This document shows, piece by piece, positions 1-7,671 of a stretch of 64,000 nt of DNA (its first letter is position 1; each line of letters starts with the position of its first letter). The DNA comes from Thalassospira lohafexi (GTDB taxonomy: Bacteria > Pseudomonadota > Alphaproteobacteria > Rhodospirillales > Thalassospiraceae). Where the stretch lies: contig NZ_NXGX01000001.1 in the NCBI RefSeq assembly GCF_002844275.1, positions 620,001 through 684,000 of the forward strand. The letters run 5' to 3'. A model generated the notes under the pieces. That model was not told the origin of the DNA, ran no database searches, and was given only the letters and a program-made list of their open reading frames with translations. The position numbers and the translations under genes are program-made.

Positions 1-1407
1 TGTAGCGCGTTTGTCGCCTTTCAAATGGGCGGGGTACCGCAAAGTGGCTTCCTGATTGCGGCTGCCGTTATTGGCGGTTACATGGCGCTCAACATCGGGG
101 CCAATGACGTTGCCAACAATGTTGGCCCGGCGGTGGGGTCCAAGGCGCTGACCATGGTTGGCGCGCTTTTGATTGCCGCGGTTTTTGAGGCTGCTGGTGC
201 GATCATTGCCGGGGGCGATGTTGTCAGCACGATCAAGAACGGCATTATTGATCCGGCCCGGATGCCTGATCCTCAGACCTTTGTCTGGGCAATGATGGCG
301 GCCCTTCTTGCTGCTGCCTTGTGGCTTAATCTTGCGACGTGGATTGGTGCGCCGGTTTCGACCACGCATTCCATCGTTGGTGGTGTGATGGGCGCTGGTA
401 TGGCCGCAGTTGGCATTGACGCGGTGAATTGGCCGACCATGGGCACGATTGCTGCAAGCTGGGTGATTTCGCCGGTTCTTGGGGGATTGATCGCGGCCGG
501 GTTCCTGGCCTTTATCAAGTTCCGCATTCTTTATACCGACGACCGGGTTGCCGCGGCGCGCAAATGGGTGCCAATCCTTGTCGGGGTGATGGTTTCGGCC
601 TTCACCATGTATCTGATGATGAAGGGCATTAAGAAAATCTGGAAAGTGGAAACGCCGGTTGTGATTGCAATTGGTATTGCGGCTTTCATCATTACGGTCC
701 TGCCGGTCCGGAAGGCCGTTTTCCGGGCTTCTGCCAATATGACGGGGCGCCGCAAGGAGATTGCATCCTTGTTCCGGCTTCCGCTGGTTGCGTCGGCCGC
801 CCTTCTGTCATTTGCCCATGGATCTAACGATGTTGCCAATGCGATTGGTCCGTTGGCGGCCATTGTTTCGGGTATCAACAGCGGTGAGATCGTGACATCT
901 GCACCGATCCCGATCTGGGTGATGGTCATTGGCGCGATTGGTATTGCCGCCGGGCTTATCCTGTTTGGTCCGAAACTGATCAAGACAGTCGGGTCCAAAA
1001 TCACCAAGCTTGATCCGATCCGTGCCTATACCGTGGCGCTGTCGGCAGCTTTGACCGTGATTGTCGCATCGGCCCTTGGTTTGCCGGTTAGTTCGACCCA
1101 CATTGCGGTCGGGGCGGTGTTCGGGGTTGGTTTCCTGCGTGAAAGCCTTAATCATCGTCGTCGTCAGGTTGTGAACCCGCCGATGTTGGTGGATGGATCG
1201 GACAATACAGAGGTTGATGCGCATATCGAAGCCCTGCGTCAGATTGACCCGAATGAAGCCGAAAAGGCCGAGAAGAAATTGCGCAAGCGTCTTCTGGTGC
1301 GCCGGAACTATGCATTTACCATCGCAACTGCGTGGGTGGTGACGGTTCCGGCTGGCGCGTTCCTTGGGGCGCTGCTGTTCTTCACCATTCGTGGCATCAT
1401 GTTGTAA
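1..1407 (+). CDS. pit: Inorganic phosphate transporter, Pit family (5' end outside window)
   Basis: Membrane phosphate permease of the PiT (PF01384) family, which carries metal-phosphate with protons or sodium. Both family signature repeats are visible: GANDVANNVGPAVG near the start and GSNDVANAIGPLAA about 240 residues later, followed by the GLPVSSTHIAVGA motif near the C-terminus. It has many hydrophobic helices with a charged cytoplasmic loop before the last helix. The reading frame is open back to base 1 and the first codons already look like a membrane helix, so the ATG at 25 is probably internal and the true start lies upstream. A terminator follows. Family assignment is firm; the exact ion coupling cannot be read. 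Confidence 0.93.
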   Translation, partial: CSAFVAFQMGGVPQSGFLIAAAVIGGYMALNIGANDVANNVGPAVGSKALTMVGALLIAAVFEAAGAIIAGGDVVSTIKNGIIDPARMPDPQTFVWAMMAALLAAALWLNLATWIGAPVSTTHSIVGGVMGAGMAAVGIDAVNWPTMGTIAASWVISPVLGGLIAAGFLAFIKFRILYTDDRVAAARKWVPILVGVMVSAFTMYLMMKGIKKIWKVETPVVIAIGIAAFIITVLPVRKAVFRASANMTGRRKEIASLFRLPLVASAALLSFAHGSNDVANAIGPLAAIVSGINSGEIVTSAPIPIWVMVIGAIGIAAGLILFGPKLIKTVGSKITKLDPIRAYTVALSAALTVIVASALGLPVSSTHIAVGAVFGVGFLRESLNHRRRQVVNPPMLVDGSDNTEVDAHIEALRQIDPNEAEKAEKKLRKRLLVRRNYAFTIATAWVVTVPAGAFLGALLFFTIRGIML

Positions 1408-1475
1408 TATCAAAAAGAATAGAGTTTCGCGGCACAATGCCCCATTTTCCCCGGGGTGTGTGCGGCGATCTGCAG

Positions 1476-1507
1476 CGGCGGTCAGGGGTTCCCTGATCGC
1501 CGTTTTT
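1476..1507 (+). terminator. Rho-independent terminator after pit
   Basis: A 12-bp stem (1476-1487 with 1491-1502, one G-U wobble) closed by a three-base loop and followed by five T residues. It separates pit from the queuosine block. Confidence 0.75.
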
Positions 1508-1578
1508 CCTTGACCGCTCAGTGCCGCGGGCGTAAATACCCGGCCAACAACGTCGAACAGCACCCGGTCTTGATCGTC

Positions 1579-1634
1579 GCCCAATAAAGTGGGCCGCGAG
1601 ATTTGTTATGCGTGGGGTCGACTTTATTGAAGGA
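1579..1634 (+). promoter_or_regulatory. Possible H-type pseudoknot leader before yhhQ (riboswitch candidate)
   Basis: A 5-bp hairpin (GCCCA at 1579-1583 with TGGGC at 1590-1594) has the six-base loop ATAAAG. This loop is the exact complement of CTTTAT at 1622-1627, which ends two bases before the AAGGA ribosome binding site (1630-1634). Folding would make an H-type pseudoknot abutting the Shine-Dalgarno, the layout used by small translational riboswitches such as preQ1-I. I do not recognise the conserved bases of any known preQ1 class, so this is a structural suggestion supported mainly by the downstream gene being a queuosine-precursor transporter. Confidence 0.3.
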
Positions 1635-1641
1635 CAGATAG

Positions 1642-2187
1642 ATGAAAGCCATCATTTTCGGCATTCTGGCCATGGCCGCGACGGTTGTCGCATCAAATAT
1701 TCTGGTCGAATATCCGCTGCCTGGCGTTCTGGCCGATTGGCTGACCTATGGCGCGTTTACCTATCCGGTCGCATTTCTGGTGACGGATCTGACCAACCGG
1801 GCACGCGGGGCCAAGGCGGCCCGTGTTGTCGTGCTGACGGGGTTTGCGTTGGCGGTTGTGTTGTCGCTGATCTTTGCCGACACACGCATCGCCATTGCAT
1901 CGGGATCGGCTTTCCTGATTGCGCAGATGCTTGATGTCACCATCTTTGACAAGCTGCGTCAGGCAACCTGGTGGAAAGCGCCGCTTGTCTCAAGCGGGAT
2001 CGGGTCGGCTGTTGATACCGCGCTGTTCTTTTCCATTGCGTTCGTGGGCACCGGTTTGCCTTGGCATACATGGGCCATGGGTGATTTCACCGCCAAGGTG
2101 ATTATGGCGCTGACCTGTCTTGCACCGTTCCGTTTGTTGATGGCGGTGGTGACACCGCGTCAGAATGCGGAACCGGCACGAGGGTAA
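1642..2187 (+). CDS. yhhQ: Queuosine precursor transporter (YhhQ/VUT family)
   Basis: A 181-residue protein with about five to six hydrophobic helices, of the PF02592 family. These proteins import queuosine precursors (preQ0/preQ1) across the inner membrane. The family-like stretches are GAFTYPVAFLVTDLTNR near residue 38 and SGIGSAVDTALFFSIAF near residue 117. An AAGGA site seven bases upstream supports the ATG. It sits directly before queA, tgt, queF and queG, which strongly supports queuosine salvage over other roles proposed for VUT proteins. A hairpin after the stop may partly uncouple it from queA. Confidence 0.9.
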   Translation: MKAIIFGILAMAATVVASNILVEYPLPGVLADWLTYGAFTYPVAFLVTDLTNRARGAKAARVVVLTGFALAVVLSLIFADTRIAIASGSAFLIAQMLDVTIFDKLRQATWWKAPLVSSGIGSAVDTALFFSIAFVGTGLPWHTWAMGDFTAKVIMALTCLAPFRLLMAVVTPRQNAEPARG

Positions 2188-2218
2188 TATAAGCTGTCTG
2201 CTGCTTGTGATTTTTGGC

Positions 2219-2248
2219 GAAGGGGCGCATAAAACGCCCCTTCATTTG
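2219..2248 (+). terminator. Terminator-like hairpin between yhhQ and queA
   Basis: A perfect 9-bp stem (2219-2227 with 2235-2243) with a seven-base loop, then a loosely T-rich tail. The tail is weak, so it may be leaky and let transcription reach queA. Confidence 0.55.
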
Positions 2249-2279
2249 TTTGTTCATTGTTCTGGAATAGCCCTGATCC

Positions 2280-3332
2280 ATGAAAGTCGATCTGTTCGAT
2301 TTCGAATTGCCGCGTGAGCGCATTGCCGAACATCCTGCATCGCCGCGCGATGCGGCGCGTATGCTTGACCTGTCGTCGGCGGATATCCAAGACCGTATTG
2401 TGCGCGAACTGCCCGATATCCTGCGTCCCGGTGATTTGCTGATTTCCAATGATACCCGGGTTATTCCGGCACGCCTGTTTGGCAAGCGCGGCGAGGCAAA
2501 GGTCGAAGTCACCCTGCATAAGCAGGAAGGCCTTGGCACATGGGTTGCCTTTGCCAAGCCAGCCAAGAAGCTGCGCATTGGTGAAACATTCTGGGTGAAT
2601 GATGAGTTTGAGGCCGAAGTCCTTGATAAAAAGGACGGTGGCGAAGTGGTGTTGCGGTTCAATAAGTCCGGGGCTGATTTGATTGCCGCCCTTGAGAAAT
2701 ATGGTGTGATGCCGTTACCACCCTATATCCGGCGTGAAACCGGCGGGGATGATCAGGATAAATCTGATTATCAAACCATTTTCGCGCAAAAGGATGGTGC
2801 GGTTGCGGCCCCGACGGCGGGATTGCACTTTACCCCGGACTTGCTGGCGAACCTTGATGCGCGCGGGATCAAGCGCCGCACGATTACGCTGCATGTCGGG
2901 GCGGGGACGTTTTTGCCGGTGAAGGTTGATGACACCGAGAACCACAAAATGCATGCGGAATGGGGATCAATTTCGCCAGAAATTGCCAATCTGATCAATG
3001 AAACGCGGGCCAATGGCGGGCGGGTTGTTGCGGTTGGGACGACGTCGTTGCGATTACTTGAAAGTGCGGCCCGTGAAGACGGGGTGGTTGAACCGTTCGA
3101 GGCCGAAACCGACATCTTTATCACGCCGGGGTATAAGTTCCGCGCGGTGGATATGTTGTTGACCAACTTCCATTTGCCGCGATCGACCCTGTTCATGCTG
3201 GTGTCGGCCTTTGCCGGGTTTGACCGGATGAAGGCGGCCTATGCGCATGCGATCGAAAACGAATATCGTTTCTATTCCTATGGCGATTGCAGCTTGCTTG
3301 AATGCGCCAGTAAAATTGATGCACGGACATAA
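2280..3332 (+). CDS. queA: S-adenosylmethionine:tRNA ribosyltransferase-isomerase QueA
   Basis: A 350-residue enzyme that moves the ribosyl part of S-adenosylmethionine onto preQ1-modified tRNA to make epoxyqueuosine. The start [19 protein letters not shown] is typical of the family, as are the motifs PTAGLHFT near residue 178, [11 protein letters not shown] near 205 and [11 protein letters not shown] near 293. Length is normal. tgt begins six bases after the stop, so the two are surely co-transcribed. Confidence 0.98.
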   Translation: MKVDLFDFELPRERIAEHPASPRDAARMLDLSSADIQDRIVRELPDILRPGDLLISNDTRVIPARLFGKRGEAKVEVTLHKQEGLGTWVAFAKPAKKLRIGETFWVNDEFEAEVLDKKDGGEVVLRFNKSGADLIAALEKYGVMPLPPYIRRETGGDDQDKSDYQTIFAQKDGAVAAPTAGLHFTPDLLANLDARGIKRRTITLHVGAGTFLPVKVDDTENHKMHAEWGSISPEIANLINETRANGGRVVAVGTTSLRLLESAAREDGVVEPFEAETDIFITPGYKFRAVDMLLTNFHLPRSTLFMLVSAFAGFDRMKAAYAHAIENEYRFYSYGDCSLLECASKIDART

Positions 3333-3338
3333 ATCCAG

Positions 3339-4481
3339 ATGACCGAATTTCGCTATGAACTGCTTGCGACCGATGGCAAGGCCCGTCTGGGGCGGATTCA
3401 CACCGCACATGGCGTGATTGATACGCCGACCTTTATGCCAGTGGGGACTGCCGCCACGGTCAAGGCGATGTTGCCGGAAAATGTTGCAGATACCGGCGCG
3501 CAGATTTTGCTGGGCAATACGTATCATTTGATGTTGCGGCCGGGGGCGGAGCGCATTGCGCGCCTTGGCGGTCTGCATAAATTCATGAATTGGGACAAGC
3601 CGATCCTGACCGATAGCGGCGGGTATCAGGTGATGTCGCTTGCGAAATTGCGCAAGATCACTGAAGACGGTGTGACGTTCAAAAGTCATATCGATGGGCG
3701 TAAATTTAACCTGACGCCGGAACGCTCGATGGAAATTCAGCATTTGCTGGGATCGACCATCACCATGGCGTTTGATGAATGCACGCCGTTCCCTGCGACC
3801 GAGCAACAGGCACGCGAAAGTATGCAGATGTCGATGCGCTGGGCCAAGCGGTCCAGAGATGCGTTTGTCAATCGCGAAGGCTATGCGCTTTATGGCATTC
3901 AGCAGGGCAGCGTGTTTGAAGCCTTGCGCCGGGAAAGTTCGGAAAAACTGGCTGAGCTTGATTTGCCGGGGCATTCGGTTGGCGGACTTGCGGTGGGCGA
4001 AGGCCAGCAGATCATGTTTGATACGCTTGATTTCTGTGTCGATATGTTGCCCGCCAACAAGCCACGTTACCTGATGGGGGTTGGCAAGCCGTCTGATCTT
4101 GTGGGTGCTGTGATGCGCGGGATTGATCAGTTTGACTGCGTTTTGCCGACCCGTTCGGGGCGCAATGCACAGGCCTTTACCCATCGGGGGACGCTGAACC
4201 TTAAAAACGGCCGTCACCGCGATGATGACCGTCCGCTTGATGATCAGTGTGGGTGCCCGGCCTGCACGAAATATTCGCGCGCCTATTTGCATCATCTGAT
4301 CAAGGCGGGCGAGATGCTGGGTTCCGTGCTGCTGACGTGGCATAACCTTGCCTATTATCAGGATTTGATGCGCGATATGCGGAGTGCCATTTCCGAGGGC
4401 CGTATGGACGCATTTGCACGCGATTTCCATGCCGCACAGGAAGGCGGGGATATTGATCCCGTGCCGATCATCGAGGATTAA
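3339..4481 (+). CDS. tgt: tRNA-guanine(34) transglycosylase Tgt
   Basis: A 380-residue enzyme that swaps guanine for preQ1 at the wobble position of tRNAs with GUN anticodons. The active-site aspartates are visible as D92 in DSGGYQV and D266 in [13 protein letters not shown]. The zinc site is complete: C304, C306, C309 (CGCPAC) and H335, with the usual C-x-C-x2-C-x25-H spacing. The GIQQGSV and GGLAVGE motifs are also present. The stop codon touches the ribosome binding site of queF, which follows after 11 bases. Confidence 0.98.
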   Translation: MTEFRYELLATDGKARLGRIHTAHGVIDTPTFMPVGTAATVKAMLPENVADTGAQILLGNTYHLMLRPGAERIARLGGLHKFMNWDKPILTDSGGYQVMSLAKLRKITEDGVTFKSHIDGRKFNLTPERSMEIQHLLGSTITMAFDECTPFPATEQQARESMQMSMRWAKRSRDAFVNREGYALYGIQQGSVFEALRRESSEKLAELDLPGHSVGGLAVGEGQQIMFDTLDFCVDMLPANKPRYLMGVGKPSDLVGAVMRGIDQFDCVLPTRSGRNAQAFTHRGTLNLKNGRHRDDDRPLDDQCGCPACTKYSRAYLHHLIKAGEMLGSVLLTWHNLAYYQDLMRDMRSAISEGRMDAFARDFHAAQEGGDIDPVPIIED

Positions 4482-4492
4482 GGAGAACCGTC

Positions 4493-4960
4493 ATGGCCGA
4501 TCAGACGATCTATGACAATCTGACCATGCTGGGCAGTGATACCGCACAGCCCGCATCCCCGGATGAAGCCGTTTTGGAACGTGTGGCCAACCCGCAGGCC
4601 GGAACCGATTACTGTGTGCGGTTTGTCGCACCGGAATTTACGTCCCTGTGCCCGATGACCGGTCAGCCGGACTTTGCCCATCTGGTGATTGATTACATTC
4701 CTGGTGACTGGCTGGTGGAAAGTAAATCGCTCAAACTTTTCCTGACCTCGTTCCGCAATCACGGGTCGTTCCACGAAGATTGCACCATCAAGGTTGCCAA
4801 GCGCATTGTCGAAACGCTTGATCCGAAATGGCTGCGCATTGGCGGGTATTGGTATCCGCGTGGTGGTATTCCGATTGATGTGTTTTATCAGACGGGTGCG
4901 GCACCAGAAGGTGTCTGGATCCCTGATCAGGGGGTTGCGCCGTATCGCGGGCGTGGCTGA
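4493..4960 (+). CDS. queF: NADPH-dependent preQ0 (7-cyano-7-deazaguanine) reductase, short type
   Basis: A 155-residue enzyme that reduces the nitrile preQ0 to the amine preQ1, the base used by Tgt. This is the short single-domain form, as in Bacillus, rather than the roughly 280-residue form of E. coli. Catalytic C53 and D60 lie in [13 protein letters not shown], and the QueF signature ESKSLKLF begins at residue 76. The start has an AGGAG site overlapping the tgt stop. Its presence means preQ0 as well as preQ1 could be used by this cluster. Confidence 0.97.
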   Translation: MADQTIYDNLTMLGSDTAQPASPDEAVLERVANPQAGTDYCVRFVAPEFTSLCPMTGQPDFAHLVIDYIPGDWLVESKSLKLFLTSFRNHGSFHEDCTIKVAKRIVETLDPKWLRIGGYWYPRGGIPIDVFYQTGAAPEGVWIPDQGVAPYRGRG

Positions 4961-4986
4961 CGCCGATCATCTGTCAAATTAACGTC

Positions 4987-5024
4987 AAAGGCTGCCTTGT
5001 GAATAAGGTGGCCTTTTGTGTTTT
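4987..5024 (+). terminator. Terminator between queF and queG
   Basis: A 12-bp stem (4987-4998 with 5005-5016, two central G-U pairs in RNA) with a six-base loop, followed by a T-rich tail. queG probably has its own promoter or depends on read-through. Confidence 0.65.
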
Positions 5025-5086
5025 TGGCAGATGATTATATAAGGCAGACGAGAGTACCCAGTTCGACAACCAATAGATCAAACGCC

Positions 5087-6253
5087 ATGGCCGCCCACAG
5101 CGCAGATGCGATTACGCTTGAACGTCTTCAGGCCAAAGCCCGTGAAATCGGCTTTGACGTCTGTGGTGTTGCGCGTCCGAGCATTGATGCGCGTAATCAG
5201 AAGCGGCTGGATGAGTTTGTTGCGGGTGGGGAATATGGGTCGATGGACTGGATGAATGATCCGGAACGGTTACCGCGCCGCCGTGATCCGGTTGCGTTGT
5301 GGCCCGATGTGAAGACCGTCATTGTGCTGGGCAGTAATTATGGCCCGGCGGAGAATCCGATGGCCTTGCTCGATCATCCCGACCGGGCGATGATTTCGGT
5401 CTATGCCAAGAACAAGGATTACCACGACCTGATCAAAAAGCGCCTGAAACAACTGGCACGCTGGTTGATGGAACAGGCGCAAAAATCAGGGGCAGGGGGT
5501 GAGCAGGTCAAGGTGTTTGTTGATACCGCGCCGGTTCTTGAAAAGCCGTTGGGCCAATCAGCCGGGATTGGCTGGCAGGGAAAACACACCAATCTGGTGT
5601 CGCGCGAATTTGGCAGCTGGCTGTTTCTGGGCGAGGTGTTCACAACCCTTGAATTTGAGGAAGCCGCGCCGGAAATTGATCATTGCGGGTCCTGTTCAAA
5701 ATGCGTTGCGGCCTGTCCGACTGATGCGTTTCCAGCCCCCTATAAGCTTGATGCGCGCAAATGTATTTCATACCTCACCATCGAGCATGATGATGTGATC
5801 CCGCATCAGTTTCGCCGCGCGATGGGCAACCGGATTTACGGCTGTGACGATTGTCTGGCGGCCTGCCCGTGGAATAAGTTCGCTTCGCGGACCGAAGAGC
5901 TGGCCTTTATCCCGCGCGCGGAGCTGACAGCCCCCCGGTTGGCCGATTTCCTTGAGCTTGATGAGGCAGAATTTCGAGCGTTCTTTAACGGATCACCGAT
6001 CAAGCGGATTGGCCGGGCCAAGTTCCTGCGCAATGTTTTGATTGCCGCAGGCAATAGCGGGTCCAAAAGCCTGATCCCGCGTGTGGAAAATCTGTTGGCC
6101 GATGACAGTGCGCTGATCCGGGCCAGTGCGGTTTGGGCCTTGACCCAACTGATGTCGCCCGATGCATTTGCAACGCTTAAATCAGACCATTACACGGCTG
6201 AAGAAAACCCGGTTGTGCGTGATGAATGGGATCAGGCAACCAAGGCCGCCTGA
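5087..6253 (+). CDS. queG: Epoxyqueuosine reductase QueG
   Basis: A cobalamin- and iron-sulfur-dependent enzyme that makes the last queuosine step, epoxyqueuosine to queuosine. Two four-iron clusters are evident from CGSCSKCVAACPTDAF and, about 50 residues on, YGCDDCLAACPWNKF. A C-terminal helical repeat (HEAT-like) region binds tRNA in the family. I chose the ATG at 5087 (388 aa); the frame is open further back to 5018 but those residues look non-conserved and overlap the terminator tail. It ends convergent with the phosphodiesterase gene, six bases away. Confidence 0.95.
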   Translation: MAAHSADAITLERLQAKAREIGFDVCGVARPSIDARNQKRLDEFVAGGEYGSMDWMNDPERLPRRRDPVALWPDVKTVIVLGSNYGPAENPMALLDHPDRAMISVYAKNKDYHDLIKKRLKQLARWLMEQAQKSGAGGEQVKVFVDTAPVLEKPLGQSAGIGWQGKHTNLVSREFGSWLFLGEVFTTLEFEEAAPEIDHCGSCSKCVAACPTDAFPAPYKLDARKCISYLTIEHDDVIPHQFRRAMGNRIYGCDDCLAACPWNKFASRTEELAFIPRAELTAPRLADFLELDEAEFRAFFNGSPIKRIGRAKFLRNVLIAAGNSGSKSLIPRVENLLADDSALIRASAVWALTQLMSPDAFATLKSDHYTAEENPVVRDEWDQATKAA

Positions 6254-6259
6254 TCGCAC

Positions 6260-7039
6260 TTACAGATCAAACTTGATGAAATCGAAATGGTAGCGAAGCC
6301 CGCCGGTACTGTCGGCAAAGGCAATGCCATATCCCGGATTAAGCCGATTGCGGTCTTCGAGGTCTTCTTCTTTCTCATGACGGAAATCAAGCGGTTCGCC
6401 GCATTGCGTGCTGGCAGCCAGAAGGAAGGGCACACCTTGCCATGTGCCGGTTGCCGGGCGGTGCAAATGGCCAAAGAACAGATGTTTGATCTGTGGGTTG
6501 GCGGTAACGATTTCGCCCAGTTTCTGATCAGCGTCAAGGCGAATGGTATCCATGAACGGCAGGCCCATTTCAAACGGCGGATGATGCATGAACAGGAAGG
6601 TTGGCATGTCTTGGTGGGCATTTAGCTCATTGCGCAGCCAGTCCAGACGATGCTGGCATAATGTGCCGTGATGGGCACCGGGAACGATGCTGTCCATCAT
6701 CACAAACCGCACCCCGCCAAATGTGTGTCCGTGATTGATAAAACCGTTTTCATCCACCGGGGTGTCGGGAAAGGCCTGTTTGAAGGCTGCCCGTTCGTCA
6801 TGGTTTCCGGGGATCAGGATATAGGGAATGGCAAGGTCGCCCAGAATGGCAATTGCCTGTTCATACTGTTCTGGATGGCCGTGATGGGTGATGTCGCCGG
6901 TGATGACGCAAATCTCGGCATCGCGGTGGTATTTGTTAATCTCGCCAATGATTTTGCCGAGCGTGGCGGCGGCATCGGGATGGCGCGAATAATCATCACG
7001 TGCGAGAATATGCGTATCGGAAAGATGTATAAATTTCAT
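6260..7039 (-). CDS. Metallophosphoesterase of the CpdA/GpdQ class III phosphodiesterase group
   Basis: A 259-residue cytoplasmic calcineurin-like phosphoesterase. The dinuclear metal site motifs are intact: D8-x-H10 at the N-terminus, GD at 48-49, GNHD at 78-81, a mid-protein MHHPP and a later GHLHR. Members of this group hydrolyse cyclic nucleotides or glycerophosphodiesters; which substrate applies here cannot be told from sequence. It stands alone, convergent with queG. Confidence 0.85.
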   Translation of the reverse strand: MKFIHLSDTHILARDDYSRHPDAAATLGKIIGEINKYHRDAEICVITGDITHHGHPEQYEQAIAILGDLAIPYILIPGNHDERAAFKQAFPDTPVDENGFINHGHTFGGVRFVMMDSIVPGAHHGTLCQHRLDWLRNELNAHQDMPTFLFMHHPPFEMGLPFMDTIRLDADQKLGEIVTANPQIKHLFFGHLHRPATGTWQGVPFLLAASTQCGEPLDFRHEKEEDLEDRNRLNPGYGIAFADSTGGLRYHFDFIKFDL

Positions 7040-7060
7040 GGCGATGCCCTATCATGATCC

Positions 7061-7328
7061 TAGAGCCTATTCCATTTAGATTGCACCGTTTTGCCGGAGA
7101 TCACCTTCTGTGCTGCAAGGAAAGGTTCGCCGAGCGTAGCGGTGCTACGGTCAAGACCTTTGACGCTGCGGGGCAGAAGGTGATCCAGGCCCGAAGGGTT
7201 TGTGTTTGGCGACGTTTGGCAGCGTTACGCCGTTTGAACGATGCGCCGCATCGCCCTGCACGCCGTGCCTTGCCAAACAATTCGCCAAACGCAAACAAAA
7301 CGATGCAATCTAAATGGAATAGGCTCTA
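7061..7328. mobile_element. 268-bp MITE-like element with 25-bp perfect terminal inverted repeats
   Basis: The ends 7061-7085 and 7304-7328 are exact reverse complements of 25 bases, and the match continues for seven more bases after one mismatch. The interior folds into two further hairpins: 7099-7185 (12-bp base 7099-7110 with 7174-7185, tip CGTAGC/GCTACG) and 7204-7290 (GTTTGGCGA at 7204 with TCGCCAAAC at 7282, GTTTGGCA at 7214 with TGCCAAAC at 7271). There is no coding frame. Each end begins or finishes with TA, as expected if TA is the target duplication (IS630/Tc1-type insertion), but that is not proven from one copy. It fills almost the whole gap between the phosphodiesterase and the ribbon-helix-helix gene. 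Confidence 0.8.
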
Positions 7329-7374
7329 CTGAAACCATGTCCGTTTTCGAAGTACGTGCAAAGTTATAAATGTC

Positions 7375-7641
7375 ATGGATGATACCGTTCGTAAAAGATC
7401 AGTGACAATTGCCGGGCATCGCACCAGCTTTTCACTTGAAGACGCCTTCTGGCAGGAACTGTTGGGGCTTGCGGAACGGCGCGCGGTGACCTTGGCGGAA
7501 CTGGTGGTCGAAATTGACAGTACGCGCGATGGCAACCTGTCGAGTGCCCTGCGGCTTTATATCCTGCGTGATCTTCAGGCGCGGTTGGCAGAGGCATCTG
7601 ATCGCGGTTCTGATCCTGCGTTGGACGGGGACGGCGAATAA
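7375..7641 (+). CDS. Ribbon-helix-helix domain protein (RHH_4 type)
   Basis: An 88-residue protein resembling the alphaproteobacterial ribbon-helix-helix family PF13467. The predicted strand is RKRSVTIAGHRTSFSLED, followed by two helices around LLGLAERRAVTLAELVVEID and SALRLYILRDLQARL. Such proteins are putative DNA-binding regulators, often near asparagine synthetases or metal genes, with no fixed target. Its start lies 46 bases after the end of the inverted-repeat element, so that element may contribute its promoter region. asnB follows after 30 bases. Confidence 0.75.
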   Translation: MDDTVRKRSVTIAGHRTSFSLEDAFWQELLGLAERRAVTLAELVVEIDSTRDGNLSSALRLYILRDLQARLAEASDRGSDPALDGDGE

Positions 7642-7671
7642 TCGCGGGTGCCATAGATCGGGAACAGGGCG

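Noticed and set aside
3054-4430. A 458-codon open frame on the minus strand
   Set aside because: It is antisense to queA and tgt, both of which carry complete family motifs; the long frame reflects codon bias of the plus strand.
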